A stretch of 64,000 nt of DNA. Origin: Paracoccaceae bacterium. Its GTDB lineage: Bacteria; Pseudomonadota; Alphaproteobacteria; Rhodobacterales; Rhodobacteraceae. The notes below the pieces were generated by a model. That model was given only the letters and a program-made list of their open reading frames with translations. It was not told the origin of the DNA and did no database searches. Location: NCBI GenBank assembly GCA_024742405.1, contig JANSYP010000001.1, positions 620,001 through 684,000 of the forward strand, given 5' to 3'. A program made the translations under genes and the position numbers. Below are positions 9,330-19,189 of this stretch, in pieces (position 1 is the stretch's first letter; each line of letters starts with the position of its first letter).

Positions 9330-12300
9330 TCAAGGTCGCCAGGGCGGGCGGGTTGCCGAAAAGGACAAGATCAGGGCCGCGCCGGCGATGTCGCCTTGGG
9401 CAAAGGCGGCTGCATCCGGCAGCGACATCTCCCAAGTACCTGCAGGCGGCGCACCGATGATCGGCAATAATGCTGCGCCGCCGGCGCGCCGTGTGCTGGC
9501 TGCCCCGCCAATGGTGGTGAACGGCCCGCCCAGGGGGCCGGCCGCGGCGTCGGGACGGAACTGCAGCGCTGCGCCTGTGACATCCGCGCCGCTCCCGTCG
9601 GGTGCTGCAAAGGCGATGGCAATGCCGGTGATTTCCAGATCGGAAAGGTTGGGGGGGAAGTCCGCTGCCTCTGTACGGAAACCGAAAAGGCGCGGTCCGG
9701 GCGGTGCCGCGGGATCCGTGAGGTCCGCCCAGGCCTCCGAAAACTCCTCGGCCAACGAAAAGATGCGGTAGCTTTCGAGCTGGGGTTCGAATGCCTCGAC
9801 GACCTGCCGCTCGCGATCGCTGCTCCAGAGCGCAGAGAGCTCGAGCGTCAGGAAAACGCTTGCCACCTGATTGTAGTCGATGGGGTTCGCAGCTTTGGGC
9901 AGAGACAATTCCCACTGCGTTTCGAACCCGGTACCCTCAAGCGGGCGGCGCAGCTCAGCCTCGCCGCTCTCGGGCAGAAGCTGCGTGATACCGTTGGTCG
10001 AGGCCGCCTCGGCGAAGAGCGGAATGCGCTCCGGCAGCCCCTGCAGATAGACCGAACGGAACCCTTCGCCGCCGACCACGACGCGCGAGGTGCCCGCCGT
10101 CGAAAGCGCGCCCCGCAATCCGTAGCTTTCTGGCAGCTCGGCGGCGACGAAGACGTCCGCACGCTCGATCAGACACAGATAGTGGCCTGGAAACTGCTGC
10201 TCGAAGAGCGACAGGGGCGTTTCAAAGACGAGGCGACCGGTTTCGCGGAAGCTTTGGAATTCGCTAGGATAAAGACGGGCGAGGTCTAAGCTCACGAACA
10301 GCCGTTCCTTTCGCTGCAACGTCGCGAACGCGTATTGGTCGAGCGCATAGATGTCGCGCAGAAGTCGGGCTGAACCGGTGAGCCCGCGCCGGTCTTCGCC
10401 TGGCCCGTCCTCTTGAGGCGTACGCCAATAGTCGGGTCGGACGACGCCGAGTGCCGCCTCCTGCCGCTCAAAGGCGAGTTGCGCCTCGGCCATCTGGGCC
10501 GTTGCCGCAGCACTTTGCAGCAGGTCGCGATAGACGCCGCTGAGCACCCCGGCGATCCACAGATACATCTCTTCGTCGAAGATCCGGTTCTGCAGGAACG
10601 CCAGCACGTCGGCCGCGTGGGTCTGCTGAAGCTCGGCGATCTCGCGTTCCTGACGGGCGATGGCAAGGTCGTCGAGCGAGAGCCGGATCTGCGCATCGGC
10701 CGAGGCCAGGTCGCGCGCCGCGATGCCCTGCTGGATCTGCCATTGCTCGGCCCGGCGCGTATACCCTGCGCGCAGTTCGGCCATGGCGATCTCATTGCGC
10801 CGATAGGTGCGCGAGATGTCGGCGTCGATCTCCATGGCTGTCTGGATGGGCTTTTGAAGGAACTCCTGCACGCCCTTGAAGATGCCCTTGACCGAAGGGC
10901 CGGAGGCGACATTGGTGACGAGCCCGACGATCCCCTCGCCGACGGCAAAGAGACGGCGCCCGATGCGCTGGTTCGGCATGCCATTGGTCACCGCCGCGAT
11001 CAAACGGTCCTCGAAGCTGTTGAGCCCCGCGTCTATGAGCGCGCTATAGCGCTCCGCGCGGAAGGCGGCCTGATCGCGCTGACGCTCCGCGAGGGTCACG
11101 CCATTGACAGCGCGCGTGGTTTCCAGGTCGCGCAGAACGACGTGGGCGCCTGCAAGCTCGACAGCCTGTTCGGCCTGCAGTTCGTTCAGTGCCTCGCGTT
11201 CGGCGGACTCGAGCGCGGTGCGATAGCCGTCTTCCATCCGTTCCGCCGCACTCACCAGCTCCTTGGCACGGTCGATGAGCACGCCGAAGCGATAAGGCGT
11301 CGGCGGCGCGGTCAGCACCTGTGGCCGCCCCACGCCGTCCAGGCCGGCGACAGCCCCGATCCCAATGGGCGCGCCATAGGGGTCAAGTTCGCGCCGGAGC
11401 CCGGCAATGTTGCGGCAACTGCGTAGTTTCTCCAGATTTCCTTCCGCACGGGCGCGCAGGCTTTTGGTCACCGGGTTTTGCGGCACGCAGAAGCTGAACG
11501 AAATGGCCTCGCCCGGTCCCGGCCCGCGGCTGGTCAAGCTGCCCAGGCCCGCAACAGGGGCCGCGGCCGTTGCGCGGGCGCGCCGGGCGATGGCGCCAGA
11601 GGGCACGGGTGCGGGACGTGTGTCCGGGGCAGGATCGGGGACGGGATCCGGGGCCGGGCGGGCGGCGAGCCAGGCATCATCCGGTCCCGCGATGGTCCCA
11701 ACAAGGCGCCGGCGGCGGGTCCGTCCCTCGTCGAAACTCTGCCGCAGGAGCGCGCGTGGGCCCGGTGCCGCCAGAAGCGGACCCTCCAGGCGGCGCAGGA
11801 GCCGCGCCTGCCGATCCAGCGCGCCGCCGAGTGTCCGCCGGTCGCGAGGCGCGCGGGCGTCGACCAGCGCGCGCAGTTCGCGCACCGTGTCCCGCCGGCC
11901 GAGGCTTGCGCTCTGCGCCGCGACGGCGCGAAGATGCGCCGCGAAGTCGCGCAAACGATCCGGATCTTCCTCCTGCCGCAGAATGGGCACGAGCCAGACC
12001 CACGGCACCGCCGTGTCCTCCAGCTCGATCTCCAGCTCGGCGATGATCTCGGCACAGGCCGAGCGTCCGGGCCGCATGACCGGCAGCCTCAGAAGGCGTA
12101 GTGCCAGGCGGTAGAGCTCCTTGGCGCGAGCATTGCCCGACGCCGTGTCGCGCGTGAAGAGGTCATCGGCCTGATTGATGAGGCATTCGGCGATCAGAAG
12201 GATCACGTGGCGCGTGTAGCTGTTGTGCCGGGTTCCAGCGATGGCGTGGACGTCATCGGGTGACGACAGAAACGCATCGAGCGCGTCGTAGGCCAGCGGT

Positions 12301-15300
12301 CCCGCACCTTCAGCGCGCAGGCTGTAGGCAATGCGCCGCTGCGCCGGCGGGGCGAGATAGTCGAAGACGAGCCGATACCAGCCGAGTGCCTCGTCGAAAT
12401 ACCCAGCCTGGCAGAGCTGATACCCGATCGCCATCGGCAGATGGAGAAACGCCTCCCTCAGATAGCCGGTGACGGATGGCCGTTCGCCCTCCAGCGGCGC
12501 CCACATCAGCGCGATCTGCTGACGGCGTAACTGCAGCTCCGCCCGTCCGCGCAGGGGCAGGCCGTCGTAGGGCCCGTCGCCGAACGGGGCGAGGGCAAAG
12601 GGTGCCGTACCGCTGATCGTCTCGTCGCTCACCGCGGTCGGCACAGCCATTGAGGCCGATGCGCCGCCCCGGGGCATCACGACGACCGTCATTCGGATAA
12701 AGCTCTGCGGCTCCACCCGCTCTTCGCCGGAATGGGGCGGGACGGACCAGTCGTCCTGGGAGATCGTGAACACGGGTCCTCGCGGGTCCGCGTCGCGCCG
12801 CGCAAACCGCAAGCTTTGCCGCGACTGGCCTCGCGGTCCCCAGTTGAGCGTCCCGCCGACCAGAGCGTTGCCTTCGTCGACGATCTTGTTGACCGCAAAC
12901 TGCAGCAACGTGTCGGCGAGGCCCATGCCATCCTCTGACAGCTCGCGAATGCGATCGTCGGCGAAGTTCCACCAGCCGAAAACGTCGTCGAAATAGCCCT
13001 TGTTGCGGCCGCCCTTGAGCCAATCGGCAAAGAGCTCGATGCCGCGATATTTTTGCTGGACGAGGTAGAAGTAGCGGTCCCAGTCGAGATCGTCGTTGAA
13101 CTCGGCCGAAAGCTGCGCGCTGAATTCGTCGAACGGAGGTATGAACCGCGGGCGAAACGCGTCGAAGTCACGTGTCAGCAGACCTAGCAGCGACCCCGAG
13201 AAGTATGGATCGCCGTTCCAGTCGCCCTGCGACACCGCGATCTCGTTGCCGTCTTCGTCGGTCGTGTGTAGCGGGACCCAGCCAGGCGGGTGAATGAAAT
13301 CGTGCTGCGGCAGGATGATGAAGTCTCGCGGGATGAAGAATTCAGGCACGTAGCGGTCGAACGCAAACTGGGCCTCGTCGTCGAGATCAATTCCGAGCAC
13401 GGGCACGAGCCAGTTGCGCTGCCAGTCCTCGATGTCTGTGAATGCGAACGCGTCGTCATCATGATCGAGGAAGTTCGTGCCAAAGCTCACCTGGCGATAG
13501 CGCGTCTCTCCGCTGGACCTAAAGAAGCAGAAGAACGCGCTCCGGGATGGGGATACGAAGGCACCTCGAAATCTCCCCCGGGCGATGCGGCGCCATTCAT
13601 AACTGTCGCTGGCGACCAGCCCGTCATCGGTTAGGGTGACACGTCTGTACACGACCTCGCCGTCGATGTCTGCTATCAGGGCGTAGACGCTGCTGTTGAT
13701 CTGCAGGATCGCCCGCACGCCGTCCATCGGTGCGCCGAGTGCGGGACCGTAAATCGGTAGCCACGGTGCTTCGGTCCACCCGGCCAGATCGGGTCTGATC
13801 GCTCGCAGGTAGGCGGGACCGCGCCGCAGGGAGACGCACACCAGTGTCGGGAAGGTATAGTCGAGCCCGTCAAAGGCACCACCGCTCTGGCGTTTCTGGA
13901 CGACACAAATCTCTGCAATGCCGTCGCTCGCGCCGGGCGGACCGTTCACGCTGCGAATGCGGCCCCATGTGTCGGACACTGGGCTGTATTGGCGGATCTT
14001 CAGGCCCGCGCCCTCTTGGACGAAGAGCAACAGCACCTGCCCGCCGCCGGGTACTTCGTGCGGGGTCGCGGCGATGATCCGGTCGACCGGACCAAGTCGG
14101 CCGAGCGGGATCCAGGTGGTGATCGTGTCTCCGGCGCTGCCCGCAGGGTCGAGATGCGCCCAATAGACTAGCCCGCTTTCGGGGGCGTGGCCGAAGAGAT
14201 GCAGCCGCGATGTCATCGCAGTGCCGGTCGGGGCGCAGGGGTCGGTCCCGCCGCCGGTCACCGTTTGCACCTGGCAGCTTGCCTGGACGGTCAGCGTCGC
14301 GACGTCCCGGAAATAGGCGCCGTAATCTGTCGCAATCTTGCAGGCGCTCTTCGGCGTCAGTCCCTGCCCAAGCGCCCGGCGCGCATTGCGGTAGCCGCGC
14401 GAAATCCGCGGCGGCGGTGTCAGGTGCAACAGGTTCTCTGGATAGAGATAGGCCAGAACGTAAGCCCGCCAGCTCGTGTAGGTTCCGATCACGGGCCATT
14501 CGGCGACATAGTCCTCGTCGGCATCGAACGCGAGGTGCTGCATAATCGGCAGATGTTCGCTTGTGTAGATGCCTCGCAAAAAGCGTTGAAGCGTCAGCGT
14601 CGCCTGTCCGACGCGCGTCGTGCTCTCGCAGCAGGTCAGTTGCATGTCGATCAGCAGCCGACGGTCGAGCCACCGCGCCCGTGCCGGCAAGCCGGGGCCG
14701 GGCGCGACAGACGCGTTGATCAAAAGATCACGCAGGCCGATGAGAAACCCCGTCTCCACCTCGGCGACCGCCAGGGCGAGCGCATCGTCGAGTGTCGTGA
14801 GCTGGAGACTGCGGGCGCGGAGCTTGCTCTGCCAGGCGCGCAGCGCGGCCCCGTCGCGGAGCATCGTCGCGTGGGGCGTGTCCGGCGGGGCAGGGGCTGG
14901 GTCCGGGATGGCGAACCAGTCGGGGTGCAGCACGAGGCCCGCGGCTTGCTCCTCGCGCTGCCAGATCCCTGTCAGGCGCCGCTTTTCGGCCGCGACGAGT
15001 GCCGCCTCGACCACGTCCCAATCCTCCGGGCCCAGGGCTTCACCGGCATCGGTCAGCAGCCTTGCTTGGGCCAAGGGGCGATAGCGCCGCAGATCGAGGC
15101 CGATCCGGCCGAGTTGAGGCGCGATCTGCTCGCCAGCGATCTCGGCGGCCCGCAGCGCATCCAGGGCTGCCAAATCGAGGTCCAGCTCGGCCTCGTCCAG
15201 CATCGCCGCCAGCGCGGCCGTGCCGTCTGCCGTGCCCTGGCGGGCATTACCCAAAGCCTCCAGCCGGGCGTCGATGAAGGCGCGCCGGTTCTGCCACAAG

Positions 15301-18035
15301 TCGATCGCTTCGAGCGGAACGGCGTCCGACCCGGGCGCCGGGATATCGACAATAACGTCGAGCCCGATCTGATCCGGGTCGAGGATGGGCGACTCGGCGC
15401 GTGCGGTTAGGGCGGCCTGCCAAGCGGCGCGCTCGCTTTCACTCGCCAGCCAAGGCGCGGACACAGGTTGCGGCGTTTCGGGCAGCCAGAACCATTGCGG
15501 TCCGAGAGCCACCTCCGCGGCGTCCTCTTCCGTCACCCAAGCGGAATGGAGGCTCAGACGATGCGCCCGCAGGAGCGCGTCGAATGCCGCCTCCCAGCGT
15601 GCATCGACGTCCTCGGGCGCATCGGCGATGGGATCGCCCGCGATCTGCCGCGCATCGATGTCGAGCAAGAGCGTAAACCCGCCAAGCGTGAGGCCCAGAG
15701 CCGCGATATCGTCCTGCGCCGACGCAACGGCTTCCGGGTCGGCGGGATCGGCGCCGAGCAAGGCGTGGAGCGTTCGTAGATTGGCGATGGCAACGCCAAG
15801 TTCCGCGGTCAGGAGAGCCGCCAGCCCGGTGGTCGCCGGATCGGCGGCAACGTAGCTCGCGCGCCGCAGTTCGAGGGCTTCGCGCCGCGCGTCATAGAGC
15901 GCGGCAGCCGGGTTGATGTCCAAAGGCGTGCGCAGATGCGCGTCGGTGATCACGTCGGGGTCGACGGCAGGCAGACGATTGTCGCCCGCATAGGCGTCCA
16001 GATGCCAGTCCTGCTGCTGCCAGGCCGCCAGCAGGTACTCGCGCTGCCAATCGACCAGTGTTGGTCTGGGGAGATCGGCAAACAGGTCGGTGCGCCGCGT
16101 GGAAGGCAGACCGAACAGGCTTTGCAACAGTTCCTCGTCGGGCGAGATCGGCGGTTGGTCGATGTTGATCCAGAGATCGCCGAGCCGCGCCTCTGCGATC
16201 CCGAGGGCAGTGGCCGCGGCGGCGCGTCGCTGCGCCCGGATTTCTGCCGACACGCTCCCCGGGGGCACATCGAGCTGCGCGTCGCGCAATTGCTCGAAGC
16301 TGGTTCCGAGAACCGCGAGCATGTTCCGATAGGCATCGTTGCGCAGGCGGCGGTAGGCGAGGCGGAACGGCGTCGGCAATTGCAGATCAGCCGCCCCCAA
16401 GGTGCCGTTGAACCGCCACAGCGCCTCAACGGCCAGTCGGATCTGGCACACCCGCTCTTCCACTGCGCCGCAATCCGCCGGCAGATCGGCGAAAGGTTGG
16501 TGAAATTCCTCTTCGAGTTGCGCCAGCGTGATGCGCGCCGAGACGTCGCGCACATGCTCGATGGTCCAGGAAATGAGGTGGGCCAGATATGCCGCGGGAC
16601 TCGCCGCCGTTTCGCAGTCCTCACAGCTGCAGCGCGTTTCCACCGCGAGCTCATCGATCACGATGCCCGGCAGACGGGGCGGATCGGGATCGTCGCCCGG
16701 GTCGGTTTCGATCTGGAACCAGGCGTCGTTGAGCATGTGCCGGACCGCATGGTGTGTGCGGCGCATTCCGTCATGGGTGGCGTGCGCTTCTGCGGCACCT
16801 CCCAGAACCTCGGCAAACCCGTCGACGATCTCCGGTCGGGACCGAGCCACGAAATCCGCGCCATGGTCGAGACCGGCTGCTGCAAGAGCTTCCCTTGCAG
16901 TGTCGTCCAGATCCGGCGCCAGAAGCTCCAGACGCGCATCGGCGCGCAGTCGCGAAAGTCCTTCAGGGTCGTCGGCATCCTCAAGATCGGGCCGGGCGAG
17001 GAGGGCCTCAAAGGTTTCGATGCCTTGCGCCCGCAGTCGCTCGGCCAGGGCGCTGCCTGAAATCGGTTGCCCTTCTCCGGGCGCCGGGGCAAGGTCGATG
17101 CGCACATCGATCGGTGCGTCCGATGGCTCCGGCAGGGTGATCTCGCCGCGGCCCGGCCTTGGGTCGGTAACGTCCAGAGTCAGCGCGGTGGCGGTTGGAG
17201 GAAGGTCGAGCGCACACTGTCCCTGTCCGTCCGTGGTCGCGAGGCCGAGTGCAGTGCCTTCGCTGTCCGTCAGGGTCACGGCAAAGCGTGCCAAAGGCAG
17301 CGAGTCCACCGCATTCACGAGCCGTAAAACAACCCTGTTCGGCGCCTCCGCGACTTCATTGCGCAGCGCGCGGACGAGCGCTTCCGGTCCCGGGTCGTCG
17401 ATGCTCTCAGTGGCAATGATCCTCCCGTTGACAGCTTTGTCGAGCGCGCCTGTGAGTTGCTTGGCCGAGAACCGCGCGAGTGTTTCAGCCAATCGCGGGT
17501 CGGGGTTCAGAACGCGAAACCACCCATAAAATGCCGCAAGCGGCAGATCGGGCCGCGCGGCCCGGTCGGCGTCGCGCAACAGGATCAAACGCGCACGGGG
17601 GGCCTGTTTTTCGCCGAGTTCGTGGGACAGAAGGACGATATCCCGATCCGACCATGATCTGGGCGGCAGATCGTTCGCCAGCGGGGCGGTTTCCCCGATC
17701 AAGGCATCCAATTCACTTGGCTCGGGGTCTTCGCAAATGCTCAGGTCCGAGAGATCGAGGTCGATCCGTTCGCGGTCTCCAGCGTTGAACAGCACCTCAC
17801 TTTCCGCAACAACACGACCGTCGAGAATCGCACAGACGACAAGATCGGCGCTTCGCCGTTCGGCGCGTGCCGCGCGTCGCGCGCTGTAGCTGATCTCGTA
17901 CGCGCCGCTGTCGAGATCTGGCGTCACCTCTCCCAAAACTTCCGATTGACCGACATCGATGTCGAGCGCGCGCAAGATGAGGCGTTTTAGCAGCGCAGCA
18001 TCAGATACGCGCACATTCCCGTAGACGTCAGGCAC
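9330..18035 (-). CDS. Tc-toxin A-subunit-like giant protein (TcA/neuraminidase-like, orphan)
   Basis: At 2901 residues this is the largest gene here. TcA subunits form pentameric pores that bind cells and inject a TcB-TcC cocoon cargo. Order seen: residues 1-320, beta-rich region including a carboxypeptidase-regulatory-like repeat (TTDGQGQCALDLPP); near 470-490, a Cys-rich CSCEDCETAASPAAYLAHL motif of the TcA/VRP1 N-terminal shell; near 1190, WRAYVLAYLYPENLLHL, the neuraminidase-like entry motif; about 1210-1800, beta-propeller and receptor-type region; about 2250-2530, long amphipathic helices (ALNELQAEQAVELAGAHVVL) matching the pore-forming coiled coil; from about 2610, FPGHYLCLIERADVFVAAEL and the TcB-binding C-terminus. 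The start is a GTG with only a weak ribosome site, and a leader ORF overlaps it. No signal peptide, TcB, TcC or chitinase gene is nearby. Family assignment is from pattern resemblance; target and activity are unknown. Confidence 0.85.
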   Translation of the reverse strand: MPDVYGNVRVSDAALLKRLILRALDIDVGQSEVLGEVTPDLDSGAYEISYSARRAARAERRSADLVVCAILDGRVVAESEVLFNAGDRERIDLDLSDLSICEDPEPSELDALIGETAPLANDLPPRSWSDRDIVLLSHELGEKQAPRARLILLRDADRAARPDLPLAAFYGWFRVLNPDPRLAETLARFSAKQLTGALDKAVNGRIIATESIDDPGPEALVRALRNEVAEAPNRVVLRLVNAVDSLPLARFAVTLTDSEGTALGLATTDGQGQCALDLPPTATALTLDVTDPRPGRGEITLPEPSDAPIDVRIDLAPAPGEGQPISGSALAERLRAQGIETFEALLARPDLEDADDPEGLSRLRADARLELLAPDLDDTAREALAAAGLDHGADFVARSRPEIVDGFAEVLGGAAEAHATHDGMRRTHHAVRHMLNDAWFQIETDPGDDPDPPRLPGIVIDELAVETRCSCEDCETAASPAAYLAHLISWTIEHVRDVSARITLAQLEEEFHQPFADLPADCGAVEERVCQIRLAVEALWRFNGTLGAADLQLPTPFRLAYRRLRNDAYRNMLAVLGTSFEQLRDAQLDVPPGSVSAEIRAQRRAAAATALGIAEARLGDLWINIDQPPISPDEELLQSLFGLPSTRRTDLFADLPRPTLVDWQREYLLAAWQQQDWHLDAYAGDNRLPAVDPDVITDAHLRTPLDINPAAALYDARREALELRRASYVAADPATTGLAALLTAELGVAIANLRTLHALLGADPADPEAVASAQDDIAALGLTLGGFTLLLDIDARQIAGDPIADAPEDVDARWEAAFDALLRAHRLSLHSAWVTEEDAAEVALGPQWFWLPETPQPVSAPWLASESERAAWQAALTARAESPILDPDQIGLDVIVDIPAPGSDAVPLEAIDLWQNRRAFIDARLEALGNARQGTADGTAALAAMLDEAELDLDLAALDALRAAEIAGEQIAPQLGRIGLDLRRYRPLAQARLLTDAGEALGPEDWDVVEAALVAAEKRRLTGIWQREEQAAGLVLHPDWFAIPDPAPAPPDTPHATMLRDGAALRAWQSKLRARSLQLTTLDDALALAVAEVETGFLIGLRDLLINASVAPGPGLPARARWLDRRLLIDMQLTCCESTTRVGQATLTLQRFLRGIYTSEHLPIMQHLAFDADEDYVAEWPVIGTYTSWRAYVLAYLYPENLLHLTPPPRISRGYRNARRALGQGLTPKSACKIATDYGAYFRDVATLTVQASCQVQTVTGGGTDPCAPTGTAMTSRLHLFGHAPESGLVYWAHLDPAGSAGDTITTWIPLGRLGPVDRIIAATPHEVPGGGQVLLLFVQEGAGLKIRQYSPVSDTWGRIRSVNGPPGASDGIAEICVVQKRQSGGAFDGLDYTFPTLVCVSLRRGPAYLRAIRPDLAGWTEAPWLPIYGPALGAPMDGVRAILQINSSVYALIADIDGEVVYRRVTLTDDGLVASDSYEWRRIARGRFRGAFVSPSRSAFFCFFRSSGETRYRQVSFGTNFLDHDDDAFAFTDIEDWQRNWLVPVLGIDLDDEAQFAFDRYVPEFFIPRDFIILPQHDFIHPPGWVPLHTTDEDGNEIAVSQGDWNGDPYFSGSLLGLLTRDFDAFRPRFIPPFDEFSAQLSAEFNDDLDWDRYFYLVQQKYRGIELFADWLKGGRNKGYFDDVFGWWNFADDRIRELSEDGMGLADTLLQFAVNKIVDEGNALVGGTLNWGPRGQSRQSLRFARRDADPRGPVFTISQDDWSVPPHSGEERVEPQSFIRMTVVVMPRGGASASMAVPTAVSDETISGTAPFALAPFGDGPYDGLPLRGRAELQLRRQQIALMWAPLEGERPSVTGYLREAFLHLPMAIGYQLCQAGYFDEALGWYRLVFDYLAPPAQRRIAYSLRAEGAGPLAYDALDAFLSSPDDVHAIAGTRHNSYTRHVILLIAECLINQADDLFTRDTASGNARAKELYRLALRLLRLPVMRPGRSACAEIIAELEIELEDTAVPWVWLVPILRQEEDPDRLRDFAAHLRAVAAQSASLGRRDTVRELRALVDARAPRDRRTLGGALDRQARLLRRLEGPLLAAPGPRALLRQSFDEGRTRRRRLVGTIAGPDDAWLAARPAPDPVPDPAPDTRPAPVPSGAIARRARATAAAPVAGLGSLTSRGPGPGEAISFSFCVPQNPVTKSLRARAEGNLEKLRSCRNIAGLRRELDPYGAPIGIGAVAGLDGVGRPQVLTAPPTPYRFGVLIDRAKELVSAAERMEDGYRTALESAEREALNELQAEQAVELAGAHVVLRDLETTRAVNGVTLAERQRDQAAFRAERYSALIDAGLNSFEDRLIAAVTNGMPNQRIGRRLFAVGEGIVGLVTNVASGPSVKGIFKGVQEFLQKPIQTAMEIDADISRTYRRNEIAMAELRAGYTRRAEQWQIQQGIAARDLASADAQIRLSLDDLAIARQEREIAELQQTHAADVLAFLQNRIFDEEMYLWIAGVLSGVYRDLLQSAAATAQMAEAQLAFERQEAALGVVRPDYWRTPQEDGPGEDRRGLTGSARLLRDIYALDQYAFATLQRKERLFVSLDLARLYPSEFQSFRETGRLVFETPLSLFEQQFPGHYLCLIERADVFVAAELPESYGLRGALSTAGTSRVVVGGEGFRSVYLQGLPERIPLFAEAASTNGITQLLPESGEAELRRPLEGTGFETQWELSLPKAANPIDYNQVASVFLTLELSALWSSDRERQVVEAFEPQLESYRIFSLAEEFSEAWADLTDPAAPPGPRLFGFRTEAADFPPNLSDLEITGIAIAFAAPDGSGADVTGAALQFRPDAAAGPLGGPFTTIGGAASTRRAGGAALLPIIGAPPAGTWEMSLPDAAAFAQGDIAGAALILSFSATRPPWRP

Positions 18036-18093
18036 GGCCCAAGCTCAGTCTTTCGGGTGAAAAATGATGGAGAATCAGAACGCTACACGCCAC
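18028..18093 (-). CDS. 21-residue leader ORF overlapping the start of the TcA-like gene
   Basis: A GTG at 18093 lies 8 nt after AGGAGG (inside 18101-18107), the best ribosome site in the neighbourhood. It opens 21 codons reading MACSVLILHHFSPERLSLGR plus a final alanine. Its TGA (18030-18028) falls within codons 2-3 of the giant gene, whose own GTG at 18035 has only weak Shine-Dalgarno complementarity. This arrangement would couple translation of the toxin-like gene to that of the leader. The peptide resembles nothing I know. It may serve only to load ribosomes, or may be chance. Confidence 0.45.
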   Translation of the reverse strand: MACSVLILHHFSPERLSLGRA

Positions 18094-18561
18094 GATTCAC
18101 ACCTCCTGACATCAGAGGAATACGCGACAATAGATCGTTTAGAGCTACAACAATTTCCTGTATCTGTCCACGCGTACTCCGATGCGCAGTCGTATTTTAA
18201 CGTCCTCAGAGGGCGTGACCCGATACGGCCGGTCGCTCCGTGTGTAGTACAGCGCCCGGCGACGAGAGACAGGCATGGCTGACCCGGGACCTGCGCAAAA
18301 TCGCCTGCTCCTCAAACCAGTCCGGCATCCCCCGCGCCCTGAAACGCGCAGCACGTTGCGCTGAAAGCCATGAATTCGGGGTTGAGGTCTCCGATCACGA
18401 CGAACGGCGTGGGCGCAGGCGAAATTCCGCCGAGCAGATCTAACGCCGTGCCGTCGCTGTTCTACAACGGCCTCGGACGCTACCGCTCAGGGTGCTACCG
18501 CTGGGCCCGTCCGAGTTACGAGACATCAGACCGGCGCAGGCGCGAGGCAGTCCGGTTCAAG
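18094..18561. other. intergenic region upstream of the TcA-like gene
   Basis: The half nearest the giant gene (about 18060-18210) is visibly richer in A+T than the surrounding DNA and presumably holds its promoter. The other half is ordinary GC-rich sequence running to the stop of the convergent-side stress gene. Only short, unsupported open frames are present, and no operator or repeat stands out. Confidence 0.5.
18101..18107 (-). promoter_or_regulatory. consensus ribosome binding site AGGAGGT
   Basis: A perfect anti-16S match on the minus strand. It is placed for the leader ORF at 18093 rather than for the TcA-like GTG at 18035, which lies 65 nt further on. It argues that ribosomes enter here. 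Confidence 0.55.
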
Positions 18562-18975
18562 TCACCGCACGACGAAGACCGACATGCTGGAATGCGAGGC
18601 GATGTACCCTGCGTTCGACGCAAAGATATGATCGGCGAAGCCCGGCACGTGGCTGGCCATCACGATCAGATCGGCACCTATGGCAGTGGCCGCGCGCGCC
18701 AGGACGTCATCGAGGTCGAGCCTTATGTCGTGGCTCATCTCGGTGTGCGGCGTGAAGGTTACGCCCTGCTTTTCTGACAACTCCGATGCCAGGGCAGCAA
18801 GCTTTTCGCCAAATGCGGCGGGGTTCCGGGCGATCTCGCTCGGCTGTGACTGGGTCACACCGACGACATGCACTTCGGCTCCGTGCAGTTTCGCGAGCTC
18901 CGCCGTTACGGCGATGGCTTTGTCCATCTGGTCGATATGACCGAGATCTATCGGGATCATGATCCTTGAAAACAT
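18562..18975 (-). CDS. universal stress protein (UspA family), single domain
   Basis: A 137-residue protein. The frame extends upstream, but ATG 18975 has an AAGGACG ribosome site and gives the standard N-terminus (MFSRIMIPIDLGH). The fold signatures are the IPID nucleotide-proximal strand, a GADLIVMASH strand and the C-terminal SSMSVFVVR strand. The usual ATP-loop G-x2-G-x9-G-S/T is not clean here (SHVPGFADHIFASNAGYIASHSS has the spacing only in part), so ATP binding is uncertain. It is divergent from the BCCT transporter, an association seen for stress proteins that tune osmolyte uptake. Confidence 0.9.
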   Translation of the reverse strand: MFSRIMIPIDLGHIDQMDKAIAVTAELAKLHGAEVHVVGVTQSQPSEIARNPAAFGEKLAALASELSEKQGVTFTPHTEMSHDIRLDLDDVLARAATAIGADLIVMASHVPGFADHIFASNAGYIASHSSMSVFVVR

Positions 18976-19189
18976 TTTGGCGTCCTTTTTGTCGCCCCCC
19001 AAGGTTGCACGTGACGCGCGTGCGGTCCATCGCGTCGATCCTGTCGCTGCAAGAGCCCGCGCTGACCGGTCCGAGTCGGCATACCGAGAGGCCATTGGGA
19101 GATAGTCTTTGACATATTGAACGGAACTGAAGACCCTATCGGAGAACGAGACAGCACAAAGACAAAAATAATCGGGAGATATCAACGTC

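Noticed and set aside
18145-18354. Minus-strand 69-codon ORF upstream of the TcA-like gene, considered as a small toxin or chaperone gene
   Set aside because: Arg-rich composition, no ribosome site and overlapping equally good frames on the other strand.
19107-19140. TTGACA as a -35 element for the BCCT gene
   Set aside because: No acceptable -10 hexamer at 16-18 bp spacing.
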